Assembly: GCA_964518765.1 (NCBI GenBank)
Contig: CAZFJC010000007.1
Location: 38,796-102,795, forward strand
Length of the DNA stretch: 64,000 nt
Direction: 5' to 3'
Origin: CAZPNX01 sp964518765
GTDB lineage: Bacteria; Edwardsbacteria; AC1; EtOH8
Part shown: piece by piece, positions 23,317-33,700 of the stretch
Numbering within the stretch: position 1 is the stretch's first letter
Layout of the letters: every line of letters starts with the position of its first letter
The notes under the pieces: model-generated
The model's database searches: none
The model's input: the letters and a program-made list of their open reading frames with translations, nothing else
What the model was told of the DNA's origin: nothing
Made by a program: the position numbers and the translations under genes

Positions 23317-26300
23317 GTGGCTAGATTAAATAAAAAAATCGGAAGAGCCGCTCCATCGAGCGCCAAGCCATGTCGTCCAGACATGAAAGTTCTGCCGGGG
23401 AGTTCGGCCAAGAGATTCGACCCCGGCATGCCGGGGTTCGGCGACCGGGTGCTGGACTTGGCCGGGGCTTTGGTGGTGGTGCTGGATCGGGACGGCCGGA
23501 TCGTCCATTTCAACGGGGCCTGCACTAGGGTAACCGGATACACCCTGGGCCAGATCAAGGGCAAACGCATCTGGGATGTCCTGATCTTACCCGAGGATCG
23601 GGCGGCCGTCCAAGCGGTATTCGAGCAGCTGAGGATGGGGCTTTACCCCAATTCCTTCGAGAATTACTGGCGCACCAAAAAGGGGGAACGGCGGTACATC
23701 GCCTGGGTAAACACGGCCATCCTGGACGAAGACCAGGACGTGGAGTATATCGTCGGCTCGGGCATAGATATCACCGATCGCAAGAAGGCCGAGGACGGGG
23801 AGCGGGAGTACGCCGGCTATTTGTCCATCCTCTCCGAGGCGGCCACCAGCCTGGTGCGCAGCAACACCAGGGATAATATATATCGCCTGCTGGCCGAGGG
23901 CCTGTCCAAGCTGCTGCCACAGGCGATCTTGATAACGGTGGGAGAATTCGAAAGTCGAATTCATAAAATAATCATCAAAGATGCCTTGGCCGACTCCGAA
24001 GCCACCAGAGAAACTATCGAAAAGACATTGGGGAAGTGGATTGTCGGCCTCTCCTTAGACACCGGGGCTTCGGATGACATGCCGAAGGTTATGTCTGGCA
24101 AGCTGAACTCGATTCCTGGAGGCCTCCACCAGCTAGCTTTTAGCTCAATTCCCAAGAGCCTCTGCCGGCAGCTGGAAAAGTCGCTGGGCAAGCCGTTGAT
24201 ATATGGGATCGGCATATCCTCCGGGCAAAATCTCTTTGGCACCGTCTCCATCCTGATGCCCAGGGGAGAGGAGATCAAGGAAGCGGTGCATATCGAGACC
24301 CTAGTCAGCCAGACCTCGACGGCCCTGCTCCGGCTGGATGCCGAGCAGCGGGTCCAGGAGCGGGAGCGATACTTCCGAGCCCTGACCGAGAACGCCGGCG
24401 ACATCATCACCATCGTCGATACCGCTGGCACCATCCGCTATAAGAGTTCGGCGGTGCGCACCGAGCTGGGCTACCGCCCCGAGGAGCTGGTGGGCGAAAA
24501 TATCTTTGGCTACATCCATCCCGAGGATCTGGCTAAAGCCCAGAAGACATTCAGGAGGGCGGTGGAGAACTCCGGGATGCCGCTGAAGACGGAGCTTCGC
24601 TTTCGACACCGGGACGGATCCTGGAGGGTGTTGGACGTGACCGGCATCAGCCTTCTTCAGGACCCGGCGGTGGGAGGGGTGGTGATAAACTCCAGGGATA
24701 TGACCGAGCGGGTGCGCAACCGGGAGATGATCGCCGAGAGCGAGGAGCGCTACCGCAGCCTGGTGGAGCTTTCGCCCGACGGCTGCGCCATCCACCAGGA
24801 CGGGAAGATTGTCTTCATCAACGCCTCGGGCGCCAGGATGCTTGGAGCCACATCTGCGGACCAGCTGCTGGGAAGGGATTTCCTGGAGCTGGCCCATCCG
24901 GATTGCCGGGAGAAGATAAGAAAGAGGGTGGGGCGTGCCTCCCGGCTGAAGCTGGAGGCCAACGAGGAGAAGTTCCTGCGCCTGGATGGCACTGTATTCG
25001 ACGTCGAGGTCTCGGCCGGACCCATAACCTTCGGGGGGCGGCCGGCGGTGCACGTCATGTTCCGCGACATCACCCAACGCCAGTTGAACCTGCGGGCCCT
25101 TCAGGAATCGGAGTCCAGGTACCGGACCACTTTGGATTCGATGGGCGACCTCATCCATCTGATAGACCGTGATTTCAAAATCATCTATACGAATCCGGCC
25201 TTCGGCTCCTACCTCGAATCTTTAGGCCTGGACAGCCGGGTGGTCGGCAGGACCTTTATGGAGGCCTTCCCCTTCCTGTCGCCCAGGGTGGGGGAGGAGT
25301 ACCGCCGAGTTTTTGGGACCGGCCGAGCTCTGCACACCGAGGAGTCGGTGCTCATCGGAGACCGCGAGATATTCACCGAGACCCGCAAGATACCGGTGGA
25401 GGTCGAGGGGAAGGTGGAACGGGTGGTGACCGTCATCAGGGACGTCACCGAGCGCAAGCGGGCCGAAGCCGAGATCCGGGAGGGCCGGGAGCGTTTCCAG
25501 CGGCTGGCCGACCGCATCGCCGAGGGCATCTCCATCTATGAGGGGGGGCAGCTGATATACGCCAACGAAAGGGCTTTGGAGATATTCGGTTGTTCGTTCG
25601 ATGAGTACCGCCAAAAAAGCCTGGCGGACCTGGCGGCGCCCGAGGAACGGGAGAAGCTGGAGAAGCTGATAGCAGGCTCTCCCTACAAAGGGGCGCCGCC
25701 GGAACAGATCACTTTGTGGATAGTCCGAAAGGACGGGAGCCGCCGCTATATCTATAACCGGTGCTACTATACCCGCAAGGGCAAGGAGAGCCTGGGCTAC
25801 TTCATGGTGACCTCGGACATCACCGAGAAGCGGCTGAACGAGCTGGCCCTGATCGAGTCAGAGAAGCAGTACCGGGAGCTTTTCGAGAGCAACCCCAACC
25901 CCATGTGGATATACGACCCCCAGACCCTGGCCTTTATTGCGGTCAACGAGGCGGCGGTCCGACTCTACGGCTACTCCCGGGAGGAGTTTGCCGCCATGAC
26001 CCTCAAGGACATCCGGCCCTTGGAGGACGTGCCGGTGCTGCTGGAGGCGGTGGCCCGGTCGGTAAGGCATAAGTTCGACCGCATCTCGCGGGTGCGCCAC
26101 CGGACCAAGGACGGCCGGATGCTGGCGGTGGAGGTCATCGGCCACTCGGTCAAATTCGGCGGACGGGATGCCCGGCTGGTGATGATTAACGACATCACCG
26201 AGAGGCAGCGCATCGAGGAGGCGGTACGCGAATCCGAAGAGAAGTTCCGGGCGTTGGCCGAGCAGTCGCCAAATATGATTTTCATCAATCAAGGCGGCCG

Positions 26301-29300
26301 GGTGGTTTACACCAATCCCGTCTGCTCCTCCCTGATGGGGTACTCGGCCGAGGAGTTCTACACCCCCGATTTCGATTTCATGCAGTTGATAGCCCCCGAG
26401 AATCGCGAGCTCGTAAGCCAGGCCTACCGTCGCCACCAGCAGGGGAATGAGATAGAATCCTACGAGTGCCGGCTGTTGGTTAAGGACGGCCGGAGGCTAG
26501 AGGTGGTGCTTAACACCAAGCTGGTGGACCTCAAGGGCGGCCCGGCCATCATGGGTATCGTCACCGACGTCACCGACCTGCGCCGGGCCCAGAGGGAACT
26601 GGACGAAAGCCGGCTGAGGATGAGCCACCTGGTGGAGAACATGGCCGAGGGCGTCTACCGCATCTCGGAGGCGGGCAAATTGCTGGACGCCAATCCAGCC
26701 ATGGCCCGCATCTTCGGCTACCCGAGCGTCGAGGAGCTGCTGCAGGCCGACATCAGGCGCGACCTGCACTTCTCGCCCGAAGATCGTATTACCGACTATC
26801 CCGATTCTGAAGAGGAGTGCGTTCGGGAGATGATGGTGAAACGCCGCGACGGATCGGAGATATGGGTGGAGGACAGCGGCCGCTATGTAAGGGACGAGAG
26901 CGGCCGGGTGGCGGTCCGCGAGGGGGTGTTGCGGGACGTGACCGATCGCCAGCGGGCCGAGCAGGAGCTGCGCCGGAGCGAGGAGAGGTACCGCACCCTG
27001 GTGGAGTCCATGAACGATGGCCTGATGCAGGTGGACAACGACGACGTCATTATTTTCGTCAACCAGCGCTTTTGCTCCATGGTGGGATACTCCCAGCAGG
27101 AGCTCTTGGGCCAGGTGAGCTACCGACTGTTGCTTTACCCCGAGGATTGGGATGTTATCAGGGGCAAGAACCGGGAACGGGAGAACGCCGCCGCCGACCA
27201 GTATCAGGTGAGGATGAGGTGTAAGGATGGGAGCGAGATCTGGGCCATGATCAGCGCCTCGGCCCTGAGGGACGAAAGAGGACAGTTATGCGGCTCTATC
27301 GGGGTGGTGACCGACATCACCGAGAGCAGAAAATCCGCCGAGGCGCTGCGGGAGTCCGAGGAACGCTATCGGCTGCTGATGGAGAAGATGCCGGACGCCC
27401 TTTTCATCTACGACGATGAGCGATTTGTATTCGCCAATCAGGCGGCCCTGGCCCTGCTGGGGGTGGGATCCTTCGAGGAGCTGAAAGTCAGATCGAAATA
27501 TGACTTCGTCCATTCCGATTATCAGGATTTCGTCAGCCAGAGGACCGACCTCATCAAGCGGGGAGGCCACGATGTGCCCATGATGGAGCAGAAGATCCTG
27601 CGGGCGGACGGTTCGATAGTCGACGTCAACGTCAAGTCTATCTCCTTCCCTTACCAGGGGCGCAATCTGGTGATGTCTATAGTCCGAGACATCACCGAGA
27701 TGAAGAGGGCCGAGCGGGCCCTGGCGGCCAGCGAGGAGAAATACCGCAACCTGGCCGAGGCCTCGCCCGACCTCATCTTCGTGGTGGATCGGGCCGGGAC
27801 GGTCCGCTACCTGAACTCGGCGGCGGCCAGGGCGGTGGGGCGCAAGCCCGAGGAGGCCATAGGCGCCCCGCTGTCGGTTTTCTTCCCGTCCGAGGTTCAT
27901 CGGCGCCAGTGGGGCAACATCCAGAAGGTGCTGGAGACGGGCACCAGCCTGTACGTGGAAGCGACCACCCCCTTCGGCGACAACACCCACTACCTCGACA
28001 CCTGGCTGGTGCCCCTTCGCTCCCAGGAAGGGGCGGTGGAGTCGGTCCTGGGCATCTCCCGGGACACCACCGACCGCAAGCGTATGGAGCAGGAGCTGCG
28101 CCAATCGGAGGCCAAGTACCGCCAGATATTCGAGGGCGTTTCCGAGGGCATCTACCGTTCGACGCCGGACGGCAGGCCGCTGATGGCCAATCCGGCTTTA
28201 GTGAGGATGCTGGGTTACGAAAGCCTGGAGGAGGCGCTGGCCAGGGACATAGAGCGCGAGGGCTATTTCGATCCCACCGTTCGGGAACGCTATAAAAGGC
28301 TGATGGAGGAGCAGGGCGAGGTCCGCGACTTCGTCAACGTCTGGAAGAAGAAGGACGGCTCGGAGCTGGTGGTGCGGGAGAACGCCCACCCCGTCAGGGA
28401 CGAAAACGGCAGAATCATTTACTACGAGGGCACGGTGGAGGACATAACCGCCCAGGAGAGGGTCCTGAAGGCCCTGAGGGAGAACGAGAGGCGGATGGCC
28501 ACCCTGATGAACAACTTGCCCGGCATGGCCTACAGCTGCCGCAACGACCGGAAGTGGACCATGGAATTCGTCAGCCGGGGCTGCCTGGACCTGACCGAAT
28601 ACCAGCCCGAGGAGCTGGTGGGCAACCGGGTGGCGGCCTACGGTGACCTGATAGTGGAAGACGACCGGGAGATGGTCTGGGATGAGATCCAGGACGCGAT
28701 ATCCAAGGGGGAGCCGTTCCAGCTGCTCTATCGCATAAACACCAAGAGCGGACGCCTGAAGTGGATCTGGGAGCAGGGGGTGGCCGTCGGGGACGGGGCA
28801 TCGACCCTGGAGGGCTTTGTCATCGACATCAGCCCAAGGATGCTGGCCGAGGAGGCCTTGTACAACTCCGAGCATCAGTACCGCACTACCATCGACGCCA
28901 TGGGCGATCCCGTTCACGTGGTGGATCGGGATCTGAAAATTGTGCTGGTTAACGAGGCCTTCAAGCGTACCAACCAGGCCCTGGGCTTCGATATGGAGGG
29001 CCTGGGCAAGTCGGTCTTCGAGGTCTACCCCTTCCTGGACCGGGAGAAGGTGGGCGAGGAATACCGCCAGGTGTTCGAGGCCGGCGAGATGCTGGTGACC
29101 GAGGAGAGGCATCTACTGGCCGGACGGGAGATCATCACCGAGACCCGGAAGATACCGGTCTACGAGGGCAGCCGGGTGGTGCGGGCGGTGACGGTGGTCC
29201 GGGACGTCACCGAGAGCAAGCTGGCCGAGAAGGCCCTCCGGGAGTCGGAGGAGAAGTACCGCCAGGTCTTCGAAGGGGTGGCCGAGGGCATCTACCGCAC

Positions 29301-30726
29301 CACACCCGACGGCAAAATCGAGATGGCCAACCCGGCCCTGCTTAAGATACTCGGCTTCGAGAGCCTGGAGGAACTAAGGCGGGTGGACCTCAACCGCCAA
29401 GGCTATGCCGACTTCAGGGAACGGGAAAGGTTCATGGAGATCATGGCCGAGAAGGGCCAGGTGCGCGACTTCGAGGCCATCTGGCTCCGCAAGGACGGCC
29501 AGGCGGTTATCCTGAACGAGAACGCCCGAGCCGTCAGGGACCATCAGGGGCGGATTATCTACTACGAGGGCACGGTGGAGGACGTCACCCTTCGGAAGAA
29601 GGCGGAGCAGGCTCTGGTCGACGAGAAGAACAAGCTGGCCGACCTCTTCCAGGTGAGCCTGACGGTGGCCGGCACCAGAAACATCCCTGACAAGATCGCC
29701 CTGACCATGGAGGGCATTAGGGACGCCTCAGTTTTTCAGCGCGGAGCGCTGGTGATCCGAAACCCCGACGGAAGCGTCAAGCATTTCGGCCAGTTCGGGC
29801 TCAGCCAGGAGGAGGCTGCCCTGGCGCAGTCGTCGGTGGTGGATTCGGAGGCAGTCTGGTCGCATCTCGGTAAAGAGGGTAAGCGGATAAGCCATTCCTT
29901 CATCTATCGTCTAACGGAGGACCGGCCGCTGGCACCTGGGGTGGTCCACATCCCCAGCACCCAGGGTCCGGGAAAGGGCTGGGACACTAGGGATACCCTG
30001 ATAGTGCCCTTGCGCATCGGGGGGAGGAAGATGGGGTACATCTCCTTAGACGACCCCAGGGGTGGGGACGCCCCGACGCTGGAGGAGGTGCACCTTCTAG
30101 AGCTGTTCGCCAACCAGCTATCGGTCTCCATCGAAAACCTGAACCTGTACGACGACCTGGAGCGCAGCTACTACAGCACCCTCAAGGCTTTCGTGGCGGC
30201 CATGGAGGCCAAGGACCCCTACACCAAGGGCCATTCCGAGAACGTCAGGCATTACGCCCTGAAGATCGCCAACTCCATGGACCTGCCCCAGGAGAGGATC
30301 AACCTGATCGACTACAGCGCCCTGCTTCACGACATCGGGAAATTGGGCATTAGAGAGGAGATCCTGAACAAGCCTGACGTCCTGTCGGACGACGAATACC
30401 AGGAGGTCAAGCTACATCCCGAGATCGGAAGCCGCATGGTGTCCGACATCGAAATACTGGATCGGACGGCCCATATCATCCACAGCCACCACGAGTACTT
30501 CGACGGCCAAGGTTATCCCCGGGGCATCAGGGGGGAGGAGATACCGCTGGAGTCCAGGATCATATCGGTAGCCGACGCCTTCGAAGCCATGACCTCTGAC
30601 CGGCCTTACCGCAAGGCTTTCGGTAAGAAGGTGGCCATCCAGCGTCTTAAGGAATCGGCCGGGAGGCAATTCGACGCCAGGATCGTTGACGTCCTGTCTG
30701 AAATCATAGAGGCGACGGAGACATGA
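23317..30726 (+). CDS. Giant 15-PAS sensor with C-terminal HD-GYP phosphodiesterase domain
   Basis: A 2469-residue protein without membrane segments. By eye it has PAS 1 (residues about 41-155), a GAF-like domain (160-345), fourteen more PAS units at about 125-residue spacing (starting near 354, 479, 603, 728, 853, 978, 1103, 1226, 1352, 1477, 1602, 1728, 1856 and 1983), a second GAF (about 2108-2280) and an HD-GYP domain (2286-2469). Each PAS ends in the D-I/V-T-E/D-R linker typical of PAC motifs. The HD pair is H2338-D2339 (LLHDIGKLGI) and the GYP signature is at 2399-2401, so c-di-GMP or cGAMP hydrolysis is expected. No kinase domain is present. The start is GTG without a clear ribosome site. 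The following diguanylate cyclase gene overlaps its stop by 4 bp. Confidence 0.92.
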   Translation: MARLNKKIGRAAPSSAKPCRPDMKVLPGSSAKRFDPGMPGFGDRVLDLAGALVVVLDRDGRIVHFNGACTRVTGYTLGQIKGKRIWDVLILPEDRAAVQAVFEQLRMGLYPNSFENYWRTKKGERRYIAWVNTAILDEDQDVEYIVGSGIDITDRKKAEDGEREYAGYLSILSEAATSLVRSNTRDNIYRLLAEGLSKLLPQAILITVGEFESRIHKIIIKDALADSEATRETIEKTLGKWIVGLSLDTGASDDMPKVMSGKLNSIPGGLHQLAFSSIPKSLCRQLEKSLGKPLIYGIGISSGQNLFGTVSILMPRGEEIKEAVHIETLVSQTSTALLRLDAEQRVQERERYFRALTENAGDIITIVDTAGTIRYKSSAVRTELGYRPEELVGENIFGYIHPEDLAKAQKTFRRAVENSGMPLKTELRFRHRDGSWRVLDVTGISLLQDPAVGGVVINSRDMTERVRNREMIAESEERYRSLVELSPDGCAIHQDGKIVFINASGARMLGATSADQLLGRDFLELAHPDCREKIRKRVGRASRLKLEANEEKFLRLDGTVFDVEVSAGPITFGGRPAVHVMFRDITQRQLNLRALQESESRYRTTLDSMGDLIHLIDRDFKIIYTNPAFGSYLESLGLDSRVVGRTFMEAFPFLSPRVGEEYRRVFGTGRALHTEESVLIGDREIFTETRKIPVEVEGKVERVVTVIRDVTERKRAEAEIREGRERFQRLADRIAEGISIYEGGQLIYANERALEIFGCSFDEYRQKSLADLAAPEEREKLEKLIAGSPYKGAPPEQITLWIVRKDGSRRYIYNRCYYTRKGKESLGYFMVTSDITEKRLNELALIESEKQYRELFESNPNPMWIYDPQTLAFIAVNEAAVRLYGYSREEFAAMTLKDIRPLEDVPVLLEAVARSVRHKFDRISRVRHRTKDGRMLAVEVIGHSVKFGGRDARLVMINDITERQRIEEAVRESEEKFRALAEQSPNMIFINQGGRVVYTNPVCSSLMGYSAEEFYTPDFDFMQLIAPENRELVSQAYRRHQQGNEIESYECRLLVKDGRRLEVVLNTKLVDLKGGPAIMGIVTDVTDLRRAQRELDESRLRMSHLVENMAEGVYRISEAGKLLDANPAMARIFGYPSVEELLQADIRRDLHFSPEDRITDYPDSEEECVREMMVKRRDGSEIWVEDSGRYVRDESGRVAVREGVLRDVTDRQRAEQELRRSEERYRTLVESMNDGLMQVDNDDVIIFVNQRFCSMVGYSQQELLGQVSYRLLLYPEDWDVIRGKNRERENAAADQYQVRMRCKDGSEIWAMISASALRDERGQLCGSIGVVTDITESRKSAEALRESEERYRLLMEKMPDALFIYDDERFVFANQAALALLGVGSFEELKVRSKYDFVHSDYQDFVSQRTDLIKRGGHDVPMMEQKILRADGSIVDVNVKSISFPYQGRNLVMSIVRDITEMKRAERALAASEEKYRNLAEASPDLIFVVDRAGTVRYLNSAAARAVGRKPEEAIGAPLSVFFPSEVHRRQWGNIQKVLETGTSLYVEATTPFGDNTHYLDTWLVPLRSQEGAVESVLGISRDTTDRKRMEQELRQSEAKYRQIFEGVSEGIYRSTPDGRPLMANPALVRMLGYESLEEALARDIEREGYFDPTVRERYKRLMEEQGEVRDFVNVWKKKDGSELVVRENAHPVRDENGRIIYYEGTVEDITAQERVLKALRENERRMATLMNNLPGMAYSCRNDRKWTMEFVSRGCLDLTEYQPEELVGNRVAAYGDLIVEDDREMVWDEIQDAISKGEPFQLLYRINTKSGRLKWIWEQGVAVGDGASTLEGFVIDISPRMLAEEALYNSEHQYRTTIDAMGDPVHVVDRDLKIVLVNEAFKRTNQALGFDMEGLGKSVFEVYPFLDREKVGEEYRQVFEAGEMLVTEERHLLAGREIITETRKIPVYEGSRVVRAVTVVRDVTESKLAEKALRESEEKYRQVFEGVAEGIYRTTPDGKIEMANPALLKILGFESLEELRRVDLNRQGYADFRERERFMEIMAEKGQVRDFEAIWLRKDGQAVILNENARAVRDHQGRIIYYEGTVEDVTLRKKAEQALVDEKNKLADLFQVSLTVAGTRNIPDKIALTMEGIRDASVFQRGALVIRNPDGSVKHFGQFGLSQEEAALAQSSVVDSEAVWSHLGKEGKRISHSFIYRLTEDRPLAPGVVHIPSTQGPGKGWDTRDTLIVPLRIGGRKMGYISLDDPRGGDAPTLEEVHLLELFANQLSVSIENLNLYDDLERSYYSTLKAFVAAMEAKDPYTKGHSENVRHYALKIANSMDLPQERINLIDYSALLHDIGKLGIREEILNKPDVLSDDEYQEVKLHPEIGSRMVSDIEILDRTAHIIHSHHEYFDGQGYPRGIRGEEIPLESRIISVADAFEAMTSDRPYRKAFGKKVAIQRLKESAGRQFDARIVDVLSEIIEATET

Positions 30727-33700
30727 GGCGGAGAGTCGTTCGGCCACCGAGCGCCGCCTCCCGGCTGTGGGAGGACATGCTGGCCCAGCGACAGCTTAGG
30801 GCCACCCTTCAGGAGCTGGTCCTGCAGATAGCCGGCATAGCCAGGGCTGATGCCGCGGCCTTGCTGGCCGTGAGCCAGGGGAGGACGGCCGCCCTGGCCT
30901 GGGCCGGTCTGTCCCCGAGGCAACTGGAATTACGGCTGAAGGTCCCCTCGTCCATAACCCGCGCCGCCGCCAACCAGGTCATCATCGGCATCGACCAGAG
31001 GACGGTCCGAGAGCGAGGTCGGGGCGCGGCCGCGATCCCTGGCTTTGGGCATCTGATAGGCGTCTATTTCCAAGCTGACTATCCGGGAGGCGGCCCGTTC
31101 GTCTCACTGGCGCTGGAGCTTATGTACCGAAGGGGCACCGCCGCTGGGGGCGGGCCCGCCCGCATTCAGGTGGTCAACTGGCGAGAGCAGATCAGGCACC
31201 TGGTCGAGGAGACCTTGGGCCGGACGGTGCTGCAGTGGGAGAAGCAGAAGCTCGATTTGCTCAACAAGGTCAACCGGGCGGCGGCCTCCAGCCTTGACCT
31301 GGAGACGCTGCTGGACACCATTCACCAAGAGCTGAAGGCCATCTTCGGCAACGGCTCAATCTCTTTGGCACTAGCCCAGCCGGAGCAGGGTTTATTCCGG
31401 GAGATATACCGGGTCGATCAGGGGAGGAGATCCCGCGCCAGCACGTTCCCTATGGGCGGCGGGTTGGGGACGGTGGTCTGGAAGACCAAACGCCCTCTGT
31501 TGACCAGCGATTACGCTGCCGAGTGTCGGAAAAGGAGGATAAAGCCAACCGGCCGGCCGGCTAGCAACTGGCTGGGTGTACCCCTGAATGCCGGCCGGCG
31601 TTGCCTGGGCGTGATGATGATGTGGGATGCCAAGGGCCGGATTACCTTCACCGAGGAGACTCTGGAATTGGCGGCGGCGGTGGCCTCCCAGGCGGCCCTG
31701 GGCATCGAGAACTCCTCCATGTACCAGGAGAGCCAGCGGCGTTTGGCGGAGACGGCCGCCCTCAACCGTGTGGGGCAGGCCATCGCCAGCGTCATGGAGC
31801 CGGAAAGGTTGTGGCTGCTTCTGCACCAGCAGATCAAGCAGATTTTGGACGCGGACAATTTCTACATCGCGCTGCACGACCCCCAGACCGGCGAGATCAG
31901 CTTCGAATACCAGGTAGAGTCGGGCAGGAGGATGCCCCCGGGCCGAAGGAAGCTTTCCGGCGGACTTACCGAGTACGTTCTGCTCACCAAAAAACCGCTG
32001 CTGATTAAAAATCGTCATCAACTCAGGAAACTGAAAGAACTGCAGGACATCACGCTGCACGGCAAACCGATGCGTTCTTGGCTGGGGGTTCCCATCGCCT
32101 TTAAGAACAGGGTGCTGGGGGTAATGGCAGTACAGAGCTATGACAGGGACCAGGCGTACCACCTGCGGGACCAAGAACTGCTGGTGTCGGTGGCCAGCCA
32201 GGCGGCCAGCGCCATCGAGAATTCCAGGCTCTATCAGGAGGCCCAGCAACAGGTGCGTGAGATTAAAACCCTGTTCCAGATCGGACAGGAGGTTGTCAAG
32301 GGACAGGGGATGGAGGCGCTTCTAGGACGGCTGCTGGAAATCATCAAGGAGGCCTTCGGCTACCTCAATTGCGCTATCCTGCTGGCCGACGACAACCAGG
32401 AATACCTGGAGGTGAGATCGGCCATCGGCTACACCGCCAAAGTGCTCGGCACCAAGCTGGCCATCGGCAAACAGGGGATCACTGGCTGGGCGGCCGGCCA
32501 GAGGCAGACCGTTTACGTGCCCGACGTCCTCAAGGACCGGCACTACGTAAGGAAAAGCTCTTCCTGCCGCTCCGAGGTGGCGCTGCCCCTGCTCTCGGCC
32601 GGGAGGCTGCTGGGGGTGCTGGACGTACAGAAGCGGGAGGTGGACGGCTTCGAAGCCAAAGAGATTGCCATGCTGGAGGGTTTCGCCAACCAGGCGGCCC
32701 TGGCCATCGACCGCATCCGTAGCGCCGACGTCGCTCGGGAGAAGATCAAGGAGCTATCGAGCCTTTTCAACATCTCCCGCAGCTTCGCCGCCAGCAGTGA
32801 ATTTTCAACGCTGGTCAGCGAGCTTTCCGGCAAGCTGGCCGAGGGACTGGATGTCAGGGCCTGCTTCATTGGCATCCACCTGCCGGCTGGAGGACAGCTG
32901 GAGTTCAGCGTTCCCGAACACGTACGACGTCAGATGGAGAGGTTGCCGGGTGTGACGGAGGGGGATAGGCAGAGGACCTTCCTACTGAAGCTGGAGAAAG
33001 GGGGGGCGGCCTCGGTCGTATTCAGGGAGGCAAAGCCGTTGGTCCTGAACCGGGGAGACGCTGAAGGAATGATCTCGCGCCAGTTCACCAAATATTTCGG
33101 CATCAAGAAGCTGATGGTGCTGCCCATGGTATCCCGTTCCAAGACCATCGGGCTGGCCTATCTGGCCGATCATAAAGATGGCAGGGATTTCGGGCGGCAG
33201 GACCTGGCTCTAGCCGAAGCCCTGGTGGGGCAGGCGGCCCTAGTGTTGGACAACGCTATGCTCTATCGGGAGACCAGCCGGGGCCTGAAGCAGCTGTCCA
33301 CCCTTTACCAGATGAGCCAATCCCTGACTTCATCGATGACGGTGGAGGAGACGGTATCGCTAGGGATGCAGATGGTGTCCGAGGTGGTGGCCGCCGACAT
33401 TATCACCATCATGCTTCTGGATAGCGCCACTGGGGCGTTGGAGATCAAAGCCTGGCGAGGGATTTCCGACGAGGAGGCCTCCCAGACCAGGCTCGGCCAG
33501 GGGCAGGGGCTAGCCGGTTGGGTGGCGGAACACCAGGAGCCGGTCATCACCGAGGATCTGCAGTCCGACCCGCGCTTCGTCGACCTAGGTTTGGGGCAGG
33601 GGATAGGGCCGTCGCTGGCCGTACCTTTGGTCTCCAAGGATCGGGTGCTGGGGGTCATCAACGTTGGCCGGAGGGCGGGCAGGGGGGAGGCCTTCACCCA

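Noticed and set aside
23317..30726. Calling the giant PAS protein a hybrid histidine kinase
   Set aside because: No H-box or HATPase motifs occur anywhere in the chain. The only catalytic domain is the C-terminal HD-GYP.
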